From: Clostridia bacterium
Lineage (GTDB): Bacteria; Bacillota; Clostridia; Christensenellales; DTU072
Reading direction: 5' to 3'
DNA: 17,011 nucleotides
Assembly: GCA_028699795.1 (NCBI GenBank)
Contig: JAQVTZ010000019.1
Span: 1 to 17,011, forward strand
Shown: piece by piece, positions 7,409-15,067 of the stretch
How the letters are laid out: every line of letters starts with the position of its first letter
How positions within the stretch are numbered: the first letter of the stretch is position 1
The notes under the pieces: generated by a model
Told to the model about the DNA's origin: nothing
Database searches by the model: none
The model's input: only the letters and a program-made list of their open reading frames with translations
Program-made: the position numbers and the translations under genes

Positions 7409-8977
7409 ATGGAAAACAAGACTTTGCTTACTTATACCAAACCTGAGAGAAACGCGTACCTTGTTTCTATGGTTGGTCAAAACATGATTTACAACATTGT
7501 GGGTACTGCGCTTGCGTATTACTTCCAGTTTGTTATTTTAATACCCGCTATGGCGGTGGGCGTTATTATGACGATTGCCAGAGTTTGGGACGGTGTCAAT
7601 GATTTTTTCATGGGCACGATTGTGGACAAAACCAGAAGCAAATGGGGCAAATGCAGACCTTTTTTGATTTATGTTCCCATACCAATTATGATTATCACGC
7701 TGTTATGCTTTCTCAATTTCGGATTTTACGGAGAGTCGGCTGCAAAAAATGTGCTTATCGTAGGCTGGGCATCCGTTATGTATATCTTGTGGGGGATGAT
7801 TTATACCATCGGCGATATCCCGTTATGGGGTGTGACCGCGCTAATGACCGAAAGCAGTCATGACAGAAACAAGTTGCTTTCGTTTGCGAGAATTGCGGGC
7901 GGCGTTGGTGGCGGCATTGTCATGCTTTCTATTATCCCGATATCGCTTGCTCTGGGCAATTCGTTAACCGATACCTTCGGAACAAGCGCAAGCAACGGCG
8001 AACGATGGGGATTTTTTATCGGAGCTTTGATATTTGCCGTGATCGGTACGGCCCTTTTCCAAATATGCGGGTTCAAGATAAAAGAAAGAGTGAAATCGGG
8101 CGAAAAACGACCCAGTCTGAAAGAAAATTTCGTTACCATCAAAAACAACAAGCCGTTTATGCAGATTTTACTCTCTGGCATATTAGGCAGTCCCAAAATG
8201 TTGATTATGCTTGCGGCAATGCCCCTTATCAATTATTATTTTGCGACCAAAGACCCCGTAATGTCTTTGGTATATATGATTGTATTGGGCGGCGGCGTGT
8301 TTATCGGACAGTTCGCGGGGATGGCGCTCGCTCCTTTTCTCATAAAAAAGTATAATAATAAGAAAAATCTTTATAATATTTCCAATTTAAGTAGCGCGTT
8401 GCCTTATCTTGCCATTTTTGTTGTCTATCTGTTGACCCCCAGAGGGATGCTTGCGACCAACTTCGCGCTCATCGCTTTCTTCTCGATATTGTTTATGGTC
8501 AACGGATTTTTCGCGGGGATTGTGATTGTATTGCAGTCCTCGATGATAGCCGACTGTATAGACTACGAAGAGCATAAACACGGCAACAGGCCTGACGGCA
8601 TCTTTTTTGCAGGGCAGACATTTCTTGCCAAACTCACTTCGGGTATTGCAACCATTCTAGCCGCAGTAGCATATGCCGCGGTAGGCTTTTCGGATGCCGC
8701 GGTAGAAGACTTGAACGCTTATATCGCCAATTTGGGACCGAACGATATGCTCCCCCGAGAGATGGCGCAATACGATAATTTTATGATGATATTGTTTTTC
8801 TTGGTGTCGGTTCCCCCCGCAATCGGTTGTCTGCTGTCGGTCATTCCCACTTGGAAATACGCGCTGAATGACGATGTACACAAACAGATTTTGTCCGAAC
8901 TCAACGAAAGAAGACGCGATAAAGAGCTACAGGCAAGTCTAGCCGAAAGCGATGAAAGCAAAGACGGTATTGATTAA
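7409..8977 (+). CDS. GPH-family (MelB-like) sugar:cation symporter
   Basis: The 522-residue protein is a twelve-helix member of the glycoside-pentoside-hexuronide:cation symporter branch of the major facilitator superfamily. The diagnostic stretch begins DGVNDFFMGTIVDKTRSKWG (about 61-80) and runs into KCRPF. Asp61 and Asp65 have the same spacing as the cation-binding Asp55 and Asp59 of MelB. A second family signature, DCIDYEEHKHGNRPDG, lies in the C-terminal half. The C-terminus is a long charged tail. AGGAG lies six bases before the ATG. It is flanked by its own promoter and terminator and is monocistronic. No glycosidase or sugar kinase is nearby, so the substrate cannot be named. Confidence 0.88.
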   Translation: MENKTLLTYTKPERNAYLVSMVGQNMIYNIVGTALAYYFQFVILIPAMAVGVIMTIARVWDGVNDFFMGTIVDKTRSKWGKCRPFLIYVPIPIMIITLLCFLNFGFYGESAAKNVLIVGWASVMYILWGMIYTIGDIPLWGVTALMTESSHDRNKLLSFARIAGGVGGGIVMLSIIPISLALGNSLTDTFGTSASNGERWGFFIGALIFAVIGTALFQICGFKIKERVKSGEKRPSLKENFVTIKNNKPFMQILLSGILGSPKMLIMLAAMPLINYYFATKDPVMSLVYMIVLGGGVFIGQFAGMALAPFLIKKYNNKKNLYNISNLSSALPYLAIFVVYLLTPRGMLATNFALIAFFSILFMVNGFFAGIVIVLQSSMIADCIDYEEHKHGNRPDGIFFAGQTFLAKLTSGIATILAAVAYAAVGFSDAAVEDLNAYIANLGPNDMLPREMAQYDNFMMILFFLVSVPPAIGCLLSVIPTWKYALNDDVHKQILSELNERRRDKELQASLAESDESKDGID

Positions 8978-8991
8978 AAACAGAAATGAAA

Positions 8992-9021
8992 AGGGCTACC
9001 TTTAAAGGTAGCCTCTTTTTA
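8992..9021. terminator. Terminator shared by two convergent genes
   Basis: GGCTACC (8994-9000) and GGTAGCC (9007-9013) form a perfect stem with loop TTTAAA. On the plus strand TCTTTTTATTT follows; on the minus strand CTTTTCATTT follows. It sits between the symporter and the convergent membrane-protein gene and can serve both. Confidence 0.75.
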
Positions 9022-9048
9022 TTTAATCAGCATAAGTTATTAGCTTCC

Positions 9049-10356
9049 TTAAAATTGACCCATTTTCTTTTTGTCTTTTTCTTGTCTGCGCCATTTATGG
9101 TAGGGGAACCATAAGACAAACAAGACGAGGCAACATACCGCGCTTACCCAAGTCGCCGAAGAAAACTTTATGGTAACCATTTCGGAATACTGCGATATAG
9201 CGGCGATTGTATCGGCGCCTACATCCATTCTCTTAGATACCGCGTCAATGATTTTGTCCAGATTTCGGAAAAACAGATTTGGGATTCCCGCGAATAGAAC
9301 ATAGGGCATCCATCCGAAGAATTTGGGCACAAACATACCAACCGTCTTATTACGCGCAAAGAATTTGAAGAATATTTTGAGAATCAAATAAGCCCACGAC
9401 AAAATAACAATCAGTAAAAACGCGCCCAATCCTTTTAATACCATAGATATGGCGGATTCGGCTTCGTCTCCGAGCGCGCCGTACATTTTGTTGGACAAGA
9501 AAGTTTTGACTTCTTCCATATTGTTAAGCGACATATCTTCGTCGATGCCTGCTTGGTTGATGAGTCCCACAATAACGGATTCTTTATTAAAGTCTTCTCC
9601 GTCGGAGAATTTCTCCAGATTTTCGTCCAGTTCGTTGACGACTTGGTCCTTGAGTTCCACCGCTTTTGCGTCGATTTGGGCTTGGGTGTAACTGCCTTCC
9701 CCGCTCTCTTCTATCAAGGCCTGTTCGGCATAGACGTTAACAAGGTTGTCCAATGTTTCGGACTCTTCCAGTGTTTGCGAAACATCGTCTGTATCTCCAT
9801 TAAGAAATGCAATGAGGGTATTCGACAGGTCAGATTGCAAAGTTTCGATATCTTCTTGGGAGACGCCGTATTCGGACTCTAGTTCGGTTTGCACTTGCTC
9901 TTCTGTGACATTGCCCCCGAGTTCTTCTTGCAACTGATTATATATTTCTTCTTCGGCTCTTTCTACCACGGTATTGACGACCACTTTTGCCAGAGACTCT
10001 ACCACTTTATCTACCGCATTTAACAAGTTGTCTACAACAACATCAATTTGGTCGGACATGAGCGCTTGTACCGCTTCGGAAGATTTGCCCGTAATAGATT
10101 TGAGTAGCGTCGCGCTTTTGATTTGTATCGTCAGCGGAATTTCGAAGTCGATACCGTCAAACAATTCTTGATAATCAAATTCGGAATTTGACTCGGCGAT
10201 ATCGCTATCCTCAAGATAGGTGTTGAGCAGTTGATCGGTTACATTAACGGTTACGGTAAGGCGAAAGAAATTGCCTGTGCAAAGTGTTATGATAGACACA
10301 ATTGCCAAAATGGCAACAATAATATTACAGGTGATAATTTTTGGATTGTTATTCAT
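9049..10356 (-). CDS. Large acidic membrane protein, function unknown
   Basis: I chose the ATG at 10356 (MNNNPKII), which has GAGGG seven bases upstream; an ATG seven codons earlier overlaps that site. The 435-residue protein has one N-terminal helix (about 8-30), then about 270 mostly acidic residues that should lie outside the cell (31-303). Three further helices follow (about 304-333, 346-364, 398-417), then a strongly basic cytoplasmic tail (KWRRQEKDKKK). The outer region is rich in Glu, Asp, Gln and Asn, looks mostly helical (possible coiled coil near 134-180 and 225-250), and contains no cysteine. I do not recognise the family. It stands alone: the upstream sigma-factor gene is divergent and the symporter is convergent. 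Confidence 0.8.
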   Translation of the reverse strand: MNNNPKIITCNIIVAILAIVSIITLCTGNFFRLTVTVNVTDQLLNTYLEDSDIAESNSEFDYQELFDGIDFEIPLTIQIKSATLLKSITGKSSEAVQALMSDQIDVVVDNLLNAVDKVVESLAKVVVNTVVERAEEEIYNQLQEELGGNVTEEQVQTELESEYGVSQEDIETLQSDLSNTLIAFLNGDTDDVSQTLEESETLDNLVNVYAEQALIEESGEGSYTQAQIDAKAVELKDQVVNELDENLEKFSDGEDFNKESVIVGLINQAGIDEDMSLNNMEEVKTFLSNKMYGALGDEAESAISMVLKGLGAFLLIVILSWAYLILKIFFKFFARNKTVGMFVPKFFGWMPYVLFAGIPNLFFRNLDKIIDAVSKRMDVGADTIAAISQYSEMVTIKFSSATWVSAVCCLVLFVLWFPYHKWRRQEKDKKKMGQF

Positions 10357-10503
10357 TGTTATTCCCTCTCGATACATGCTGTTTTATTGAGGTATGCTCT
10401 TATTATCATATTATCAAAATTAAAAGAAGAAGTAAAGAAATATTTTTATGAGGCGCCTTTATACAAAAAGCGGTATGCATGACTCAATTTATCTTGTTAA
10501 GGG

Positions 10504-10532
10504 TTGAATTCCATTCTGTTTTCTCCTATAAT
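10504..10532 (+). promoter_or_regulatory. Vegetative promoter for the ECF sigma gene
   Basis: TTGAAT (10504-10509) and TATAAT (10527-10532) are 17 bases apart, with start near 10539. This is a housekeeping-type promoter, unlike the motif before the next two genes. Confidence 0.7.
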
Positions 10533-10560
10533 AGAGATAGTTCAATAGGGGAACCCGATT

Positions 10561-11115
10561 TTGACAATTGTTTTCTTTGCCTTTTCCGACGAGGACAGGT
10601 CTGCCGTCAATATTTATATAGCGCGTATCGCCAACGGCGACACTTCCGCCATAGGAGATTTATACCGTTTGGCAGGAGGCAGACTGCTGTCTGTGGCGCA
10701 AGGCATCATGCGCAACAAATACAATGCCGAGGATGTGCTGCACGACAGCTTCATTAAGATTGTGCGCTACGCAAAACAATTTCGTGCGGGAACCAACGGA
10801 TACGCTTGGGTGTGTAAAATTGTAAAGAATACCGCTCTAAATAAATTAAAAAGCGAGCATTTGCGGCGCGCCGAGAACATTGATGACATCTTCGGATTGT
10901 CAGACGGCAAAGATTTTTATGAAAACCATGCTTGCTCTATGGATATCAAAAGAGCAATGCTGTCGCTCCAACCCAAAGAAAGGTTGGTGATTTGGCTGAA
11001 ATATTATAACGAGATGACCGTGCGCGAAATCGCCGCGGATACGGGCATCAAAAAAACCACTGTACAAGACCTTATTAAACGGGCAGAACTAAAATTGCGG
11101 AATATGTTGGAATAA
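10561..11115 (+). CDS. ECF-type RNA polymerase sigma factor
   Basis: The 184-residue protein contains sigma region 2 (about 20-95), with NAEDVLHDSFIKI and GYAWVCKIVKNTALNKL. It also contains region 4 (about 128-180), with the helix-turn-helix MTVREIAADTGIKKTTVQD. Nothing resembles regions 1 or 3, so it belongs to the extracytoplasmic-function group. The start is a TTG (10561), with AGGGG ending nine bases before it. No ATG occurs until residue 50, which would cut region 2, so TTG is preferred. The next gene encodes a single-pass membrane protein, as expected for sigma/anti-sigma pairs. Its own promoter is vegetative, so it is probably present before the stimulus and released by the anti-sigma factor. 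Confidence 0.88.
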   Translation: MTIVFFAFSDEDRSAVNIYIARIANGDTSAIGDLYRLAGGRLLSVAQGIMRNKYNAEDVLHDSFIKIVRYAKQFRAGTNGYAWVCKIVKNTALNKLKSEHLRRAENIDDIFGLSDGKDFYENHACSMDIKRAMLSLQPKERLVIWLKYYNEMTVREIAADTGIKKTTVQDLIKRAELKLRNMLE

Positions 11116-11145
11116 CCGTACAAACCCCCACTCTCTATTGTTGTA
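11116..11145 (+). promoter_or_regulatory. Copy 1 of two-part motif CCGTACAAAC-N11-ATTGTTGTA, candidate ECF promoter
   Basis: CCGTACAAAC (11116-11125) and ATTGTTGTA (11137-11145) are identical, with identical spacing, to the copy at 11823-11852. The AAC followed about 16 bases later by TGTA resembles ECF promoters (AAC-rich -35, CGT-like -10). It lies immediately after the sigma gene stop and directly before the anti-sigma-like gene. If it is a promoter, transcription would begin near 11150, downstream of the ATG at 11146. Confidence 0.55.
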
Positions 11146-11784
11146 ATGAAGGAAATGAAAATAGACAGACGGATCGAACAAAAACTGAAGTTGCTTGCAC
11201 AAAGCGTAAGGCTATCACCTGATACGGTGCGGGATGCCGAGCGTGAGCTTTCTTATGGTCAAGTGTCCCGCAAACCTGTTTTCAGGCGGGTTTTCGCAGG
11301 CGTTTCCGCGGCTTGTGTCATTATCGCTGTGATTATTGTTGTTGCGGTACTCACGCGCGGACATTCTCAACCCGAAACGGTTGTCCCGTATCAGCTTAAT
11401 TCACTTCAAGCTGCTTTTGTCGCGAAAACGGATACACAGGCCTTGCCCTTTTCGACTTTCGAAAACGCTCTCTATACCCAGAAAACATTTATCCGAGACG
11501 GCGAGGTTGAAGTGGTAGGGACAAAAATCATTCATGTCACCGAACAAGGGACCAACGAGCTGCTTATCTATGAGGACAGCGGCGGCGGGTTGCAAGATTT
11601 TAAAGGGTATCAAAGTTATGCCGAGCAAGAGATAGACGGGGTCACCGTCCGTCTTCATACCGAATACAAAAACGGCGAGCACTACACTTATTGCTATTAC
11701 GAGGCATCCGACATGGATTACTATATGGTGATGATGTCGCCGAACCCCAACGCGGCACAATACTATTTTCAAAATTATTCTTAA
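11146..11784 (+). CDS. Single-pass membrane protein, probable anti-sigma factor
   Basis: The 212-residue protein has a basic cytoplasmic N-terminus of about 47 residues, one transmembrane helix (about 48-70), and an extracytoplasmic domain of about 140 residues. The outer domain is rich in Tyr, Asp and Glu and ends YYFQNYS; its pattern loosely recalls DUF4367-type domains. There is no zinc-binding HxxxCxxC motif. The location right after an ECF sigma gene and the topology suggest it holds the sigma factor at the membrane. The start is uncertain: the ATG at 11146 has no ribosome site, while ATG 11155 has AAGGA only one base upstream. If the preceding motif is a promoter, 11155 would be the start of a nearly leaderless message. 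Confidence 0.75.
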   Translation: MKEMKIDRRIEQKLKLLAQSVRLSPDTVRDAERELSYGQVSRKPVFRRVFAGVSAACVIIAVIIVVAVLTRGHSQPETVVPYQLNSLQAAFVAKTDTQALPFSTFENALYTQKTFIRDGEVEVVGTKIIHVTEQGTNELLIYEDSGGGLQDFKGYQSYAEQEIDGVTVRLHTEYKNGEHYTYCYYEASDMDYYMVMMSPNPNAAQYYFQNYS

Positions 11785-11818
11785 GGAAATACTTCATATT
11801 TATGAAGTAATTCCTTAA
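11781..11818. repeat. Thirty-eight-base AT-rich hairpin between the anti-sigma and VWA genes
   Basis: TTAAGGAA...TTCCTTAA encloses TACTTCAT...ATGAAGTA with one A-A mismatch and a short AT loop. It overlaps the stop codon of the anti-sigma-like gene and ends five bases before the second CCGTACAAAC motif. It lacks a T tract, so it may be an RNA stabiliser or weak terminator rather than a standard one. Confidence 0.6.
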
Positions 11819-11822
11819 TTAT

Positions 11823-11852
11823 CCGTACAAACTGCAGATACCGATTGTTGTA
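11823..11852 (+). promoter_or_regulatory. Copy 2 of two-part motif CCGTACAAAC-N11-ATTGTTGTA, candidate ECF promoter
   Basis: CCGTACAAAC (11823-11832) and ATTGTTGTA (11844-11852) lie 24 bases before the VWA lipoprotein ATG. The 11-base spacer sequence differs completely from copy 1 while both ends are identical, which is the pattern of a recognised two-box site. A start near 11858 would leave a leader of about 19 bases carrying the AGGAGG ribosome site. Confidence 0.6.
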
Positions 11853-11876
11853 GAAGTAAAACAGGAGGTAAAATAT

Positions 11877-13388
11877 ATGAAAAAAGCAAAATTATTTGTG
11901 ATGATTTTAGTGTTGGTACTTGGCGCAGCATTGGCGACGAGTTGCTCGCCGAAGTCCTCAATAAACTATGAGCCGTCACTGGATGCAAGTTATAATGCAA
12001 CGATTGTCCCTAACGGCAACGAGTATTTAGAAATTGTTGAAAATCCTTTTGTCAACGCCGCAGAAGAGCCGTCTTCGATGTTCGCGTTGTCTGTCAGTAC
12101 CGCGGCGTATTCCAATTTACGAAGACATGTCAACGACAATCTTGATATTGTTCCCAATCAAATCAACATAGAACAAATTGTCAACTATTTCCACTACGAT
12201 TATCCCGAACCCGAGGCGGGCAAACCGCTGTCGCTTACCCCTAGTATTTCAACCTGTCCTTGGAATGAAGAAGCGCATCTTCTTACAATAGGGTTAAAAG
12301 CGGAAACCGTCCAAACAGAGGCAGTACGCAACAATCTTGTCTTTTTGTTGGATGTATCGGGCTCGATGCAAAGACCGGATAAACTGGGTCTGATGCAACA
12401 GGCGTTCCTTTTGCTTTTGGAAAATCTCGACCAAAATGATGTCGTCTCGATTGTCACCTATGCCGGTAGCGACAGGGTGCTTTTGGACGGTGCAAACGGT
12501 GCGGAGAAACCCCGCATCAGCGGCATTATAGAAGAATTGACCGCAGGCGGCTCGACAGCGGGTGCAAGCGGTATCAATACAGCGTACGAGATTGCCGAAA
12601 AGCATTTTATCGAGGGCGGCAACAACCGTGTGCTCCTTGCCACAGACGGCGATTTTAATGTGGGTATCAGTACACCGAATCAGTTAGAGAGTTTTATCTC
12701 GCAAAAGCGTGAGAACGGTGTTTACCTTTCAGCGCTTGGTTTCGGCTACGGCAACCTGCAAAACGATACAATGGAAACGCTTGCCAACAACGGCAACGGC
12801 AATTATGCCTACATCGACTCCATTAGCGAAGCGCGCAAGGTTTTGGTAGAAGAAATTGGCGGAACATTAAATATCGTTGCCAAAGACGCAAAGGCGCGTG
12901 TCGACTTTAATCCCGATTATATCGACTCTTACCGCCTTTTGGGATATGAAAACCTTCTCTTGACAGAAGACGACTGGAACAACAACGAAACCGATGCCGG
13001 CGAAATCGGGTCGGGCTTTACGGTAACCGCCGTATATGAAATCCTTTTTAAGGAAGAAGCCGATTTAAACGCGGACGGGGCAAATTATCTGGATACCGCC
13101 GTAAGGTACAAATCTCCCGATGCAAACGATCAAGAGCAATACGAAATAAAAGTTGGTTGCGACAGGGACAATCTCTACGAAACCCTTAGCGGTGATAGGG
13201 CATTTATCTCCGCTTTGGTCGAAACATCCCTGCTCTTAAGAAACTCAAATTATAAAGGGCAGGCGAATATGGAAAATGTCATAGCAAGGCTGGGAACCTT
13301 GGACCTTTCCAATGACCCTTATAAAGAGGAATTCCGCTTACTGGCGTCCAAAATTGCAGAGCAATATTTCCCCAACACCGAAGAATAA
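11877..13388 (+). CDS. YfbK-like von Willebrand factor A lipoprotein
   Basis: The 503-residue protein starts with a lipoprotein signal (MKKAKLFVMILVLVLGAALA, then TSC); Cys23 is the likely lipidated residue. An N-terminal YfbK-type region (about 55-130) includes IVENPF, YSNLRRHVN and IVNYFHYDYP. The VWA domain (about 150-330) has a complete metal site: Asp159-Val-Ser161-Gly-Ser163, Thr227 in GGSTAG, and Asp257 in ATDGD. A DUF3520-like C-terminal region follows (about 335-495, DAGEIGSGFTVTAVYE). The usual family motif DVDTASYSN reads SVSTAAYSN here. It probably sits on the outer membrane face and binds a partner through the metal site. AGGAGG lies upstream of the ATG, and the upstream motif suggests control by the neighbouring ECF sigma factor. 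Confidence 0.9.
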   Translation: MKKAKLFVMILVLVLGAALATSCSPKSSINYEPSLDASYNATIVPNGNEYLEIVENPFVNAAEEPSSMFALSVSTAAYSNLRRHVNDNLDIVPNQINIEQIVNYFHYDYPEPEAGKPLSLTPSISTCPWNEEAHLLTIGLKAETVQTEAVRNNLVFLLDVSGSMQRPDKLGLMQQAFLLLLENLDQNDVVSIVTYAGSDRVLLDGANGAEKPRISGIIEELTAGGSTAGASGINTAYEIAEKHFIEGGNNRVLLATDGDFNVGISTPNQLESFISQKRENGVYLSALGFGYGNLQNDTMETLANNGNGNYAYIDSISEARKVLVEEIGGTLNIVAKDAKARVDFNPDYIDSYRLLGYENLLLTEDDWNNNETDAGEIGSGFTVTAVYEILFKEEADLNADGANYLDTAVRYKSPDANDQEQYEIKVGCDRDNLYETLSGDRAFISALVETSLLLRNSNYKGQANMENVIARLGTLDLSNDPYKEEFRLLASKIAEQYFPNTEE

Positions 13389-13470
13389 CGCATGAAAGAA
13401 GTAATGAATAAATTATTTCGCTTATTCAAATGTATTTGTTCATTGTTTCCTAAAAATCCTTATCCTTTTC

Positions 13471-13516
13471 AGGGTTGTCTCATCGCAATGAAGAGGCAAC
13501 CCTTTTGTTTTTTTTA
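13471..13516 (+). terminator. Strong rho-independent terminator ending the sigma-VWA cassette
   Basis: AGGGTTGTCTC (13471-13481) pairs with GAGGCAACCCT (13493-13503), with one G-U pair, around an 11-base loop. TTTTGTTTTTTTTT follows. It closes the cassette that begins at 10504. Confidence 0.85.
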
Positions 13517-13538
13517 AGGTCAACAAACAAGATTGGTA

Positions 13539-13567
13539 TTGTGATATCACAAGAAACATGATAAAAT
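13539..13567 (+). promoter_or_regulatory. Promoter with a perfect 14-bp palindrome over its -35 box
   Basis: TTGTGATATCACAA (13539-13552) is a perfect palindrome. Its left half supplies the -35 hexamer TTGTGA, followed after 17 bases by TAAAAT (13562-13567). The site resembles Crp/Fnr- or Rex-type operators (TTGTGA...TCACAA) but has only two central bases. Overlap with the -35 box suggests repression. Confidence 0.55.
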
Positions 13568-13616
13568 AAAAACATGTAAAAGCGTCATCATACGATGAAA
13601 AAAGGAGAACAGGAAT

Positions 13617-14354
13617 ATGACAAAAGATTGGGAAACTCAAAAAGAGTCGTTTAGCGTTATTGATGTTCGGGAATTGACAACCAATTTTTTACCGATGATA
13701 TTGTACAAGGCGCAACAAGTCAATTTAAACAACGGTATTTGCGTGGTCCAAAGTTTTGAACCAAAACCTTTATATTCCGCATTAAAGGATTTGGGGTTTG
13801 AACACCATACCGAAAAGATTTCGGAGCATGAATACAGGGTTTATTTTTACAGAACAGAAATGAAAGATATGACTTTCGAGAGCGGGGCGGATATGCCGTT
13901 TAAACCTACCGCGATTGTAAATTACAAAGCAATTGATGATTTGCTCGCCTCCACAGTTGTGGATTTTTGGGAGTTGATTTGGGGCAAAGAGGAGAGCGCG
14001 ATTGACTTAAAAACAAAATTGCTTTTGTCGATGAGCAACGCGATTGGTGCGGGAAGATACAGACAAGCCACCAGAGAACTTATCAAGGCTTATTCTTTGG
14101 GGGTTACCATTAAGGAGTTGGACGAACTATTCTCTTTGTTTGCTTGGAATCAGGGAATAGGTTATTTTTCGTCCGAAATAGGCCCTTCCACCGTATTTGG
14201 TGTCTATAAACAAATAAAAAAGAGAGAGCAAGAAGGCATGGAGCGCCGCAAAATACTGGACGAAATAATGCAAACATTCGGAGACAAAAATCCCGATGTC
14301 AACACTTTATATAAGAAGCAAATTAAGTGTTGCGAAAAAAGAGACGAACAATAA
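13617..14354 (+). CDS. DUF2249 domain protein fused to a carboxymuconolactone-decarboxylase-like domain
   Basis: The 245-residue protein has an N-terminal DUF2249 domain (about 12-80): VIDVRELTTNFLPMILYKAQ, then ICVVQSFEPKPLYSALKDLGF and EYRVYFYR. An all-helical C-terminal domain (about 115-205, KTKLLLSMSNAIGAGRYRQA) resembles the carboxymuconolactone decarboxylase/AhpD fold. The redox-active CxxC of AhpD is absent; the only cysteines in the C-terminal half are near the end (KCCEK). DUF2249 domains are TusA-like and often occur near redox or nitrogen-oxide metabolism, but no activity can be assigned. AGGAG is nine bases before the ATG. The uracil-DNA glycosylase gene begins 14 bases after the stop, so they are probably cotranscribed. 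The palindrome over the -35 box implies repressor control. Confidence 0.78.
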   Translation: MTKDWETQKESFSVIDVRELTTNFLPMILYKAQQVNLNNGICVVQSFEPKPLYSALKDLGFEHHTEKISEHEYRVYFYRTEMKDMTFESGADMPFKPTAIVNYKAIDDLLASTVVDFWELIWGKEESAIDLKTKLLLSMSNAIGAGRYRQATRELIKAYSLGVTIKELDELFSLFAWNQGIGYFSSEIGPSTVFGVYKQIKKREQEGMERRKILDEIMQTFGDKNPDVNTLYKKQIKCCEKRDEQ

Positions 14355-14368
14355 TCGGACAACAACAA

Positions 14369-14935
14369 ATGACAATAGAAAAATTAGAAATAGAGATTAC
14401 CAATTGCCGCAAATGTGACCTGTACCAAACCCGAACCCGCTGTGTAATCGGAGGCGGAAATTTAGATAGCGATATCATGATGATAGGAGAGGCGCCCGGC
14501 GAACAAGAAGACAGACGGGGAGAAGTGTTCGTGGGGCCTTCGGGGGTGTTGCTGGACAAAATGCTTGCCGCTATCCAACTAGACAGAACAAAAGTATATA
14601 TTACCAATATCCTTAAATGCAGACCTCCCCGAAATCGTACGCCGCACAGCAAAGAAATTACCGCCTGCATGGATTATCTAAGAGAACAATTCAAACTCAT
14701 GCGCCCAAAGGTAATTATTCTATTGGGAAGCGTAGCATGCAAGGCGATTCTTTCACCTGATTTTTCGGTGATGCGTCATCATGGAGAGATTACAGAACGA
14801 AAAGGGGTCTATTTCCTCCCTACTTTTCATCCCTCTGCGCTGTTGCGCGACGAAAGCAAAAAACCACTCGCTTACAAAGATTTACTCAACCTGAAAGCAT
14901 TGTTAGAGCAAAAGATCCCGACGACGGATAGATAG
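14369..14935 (+). CDS. udg: Type-4 (family 4) Fe-S uracil-DNA glycosylase
   Basis: The 188-residue protein removes uracil from DNA in base-excision repair. Motif A is GEAPGEQEDRRGEVFVGPSG (about 40-59), and motif B is the HPSALL near residue 155. Four cysteines, Cys13, Cys16, Cys84 and Cys100, have the family-4 spacing for a [4Fe-4S] cluster. The stretch TNILKCRPPRNRTP is also typical. I chose the ATG at 14369 (MTIEKLEIEITNC), which matches homologue N-termini. A TTG at 14327 in the same frame would overlap the upstream gene. No clear ribosome site precedes either start, so it is probably translated by coupling to the DUF2249 gene 14 bases upstream. No terminator is evident immediately downstream. 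Confidence 0.9.
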   Translation: MTIEKLEIEITNCRKCDLYQTRTRCVIGGGNLDSDIMMIGEAPGEQEDRRGEVFVGPSGVLLDKMLAAIQLDRTKVYITNILKCRPPRNRTPHSKEITACMDYLREQFKLMRPKVIILLGSVACKAILSPDFSVMRHHGEITERKGVYFLPTFHPSALLRDESKKPLAYKDLLNLKALLEQKIPTTDR

Positions 14936-15045
14936 TTGCTGGCGCGACAGGTCTAACTAATTGAAAATCTGGATAGTGTTTTCTTTTGAACAATTGATGG
15001 ACAATAACGAAATGGTTGGCTGAAAATAGGCAAAAGTATGGCATT

Positions 15046-15067
15046 GTATGGCATTTGTAGCCAAAGC
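15046..15067 (+). repeat. 22-bp direct repeat, copy 1
   Basis: GTATGGCATTTGTAG followed by CCAAAGC is identical to 15366-15387. It lies about 50 bases after a degraded tRNA-like end (14995-15008), mirroring the arrangement of copy 2. Confidence 0.85.

Noticed and set aside
13392..13517. A 41-codon ORF after the VWA gene (MKEVMNKLFRLF...)
   Set aside because: It has no ribosome site and reads straight through the terminator hairpin and T tract, ending within the latter.
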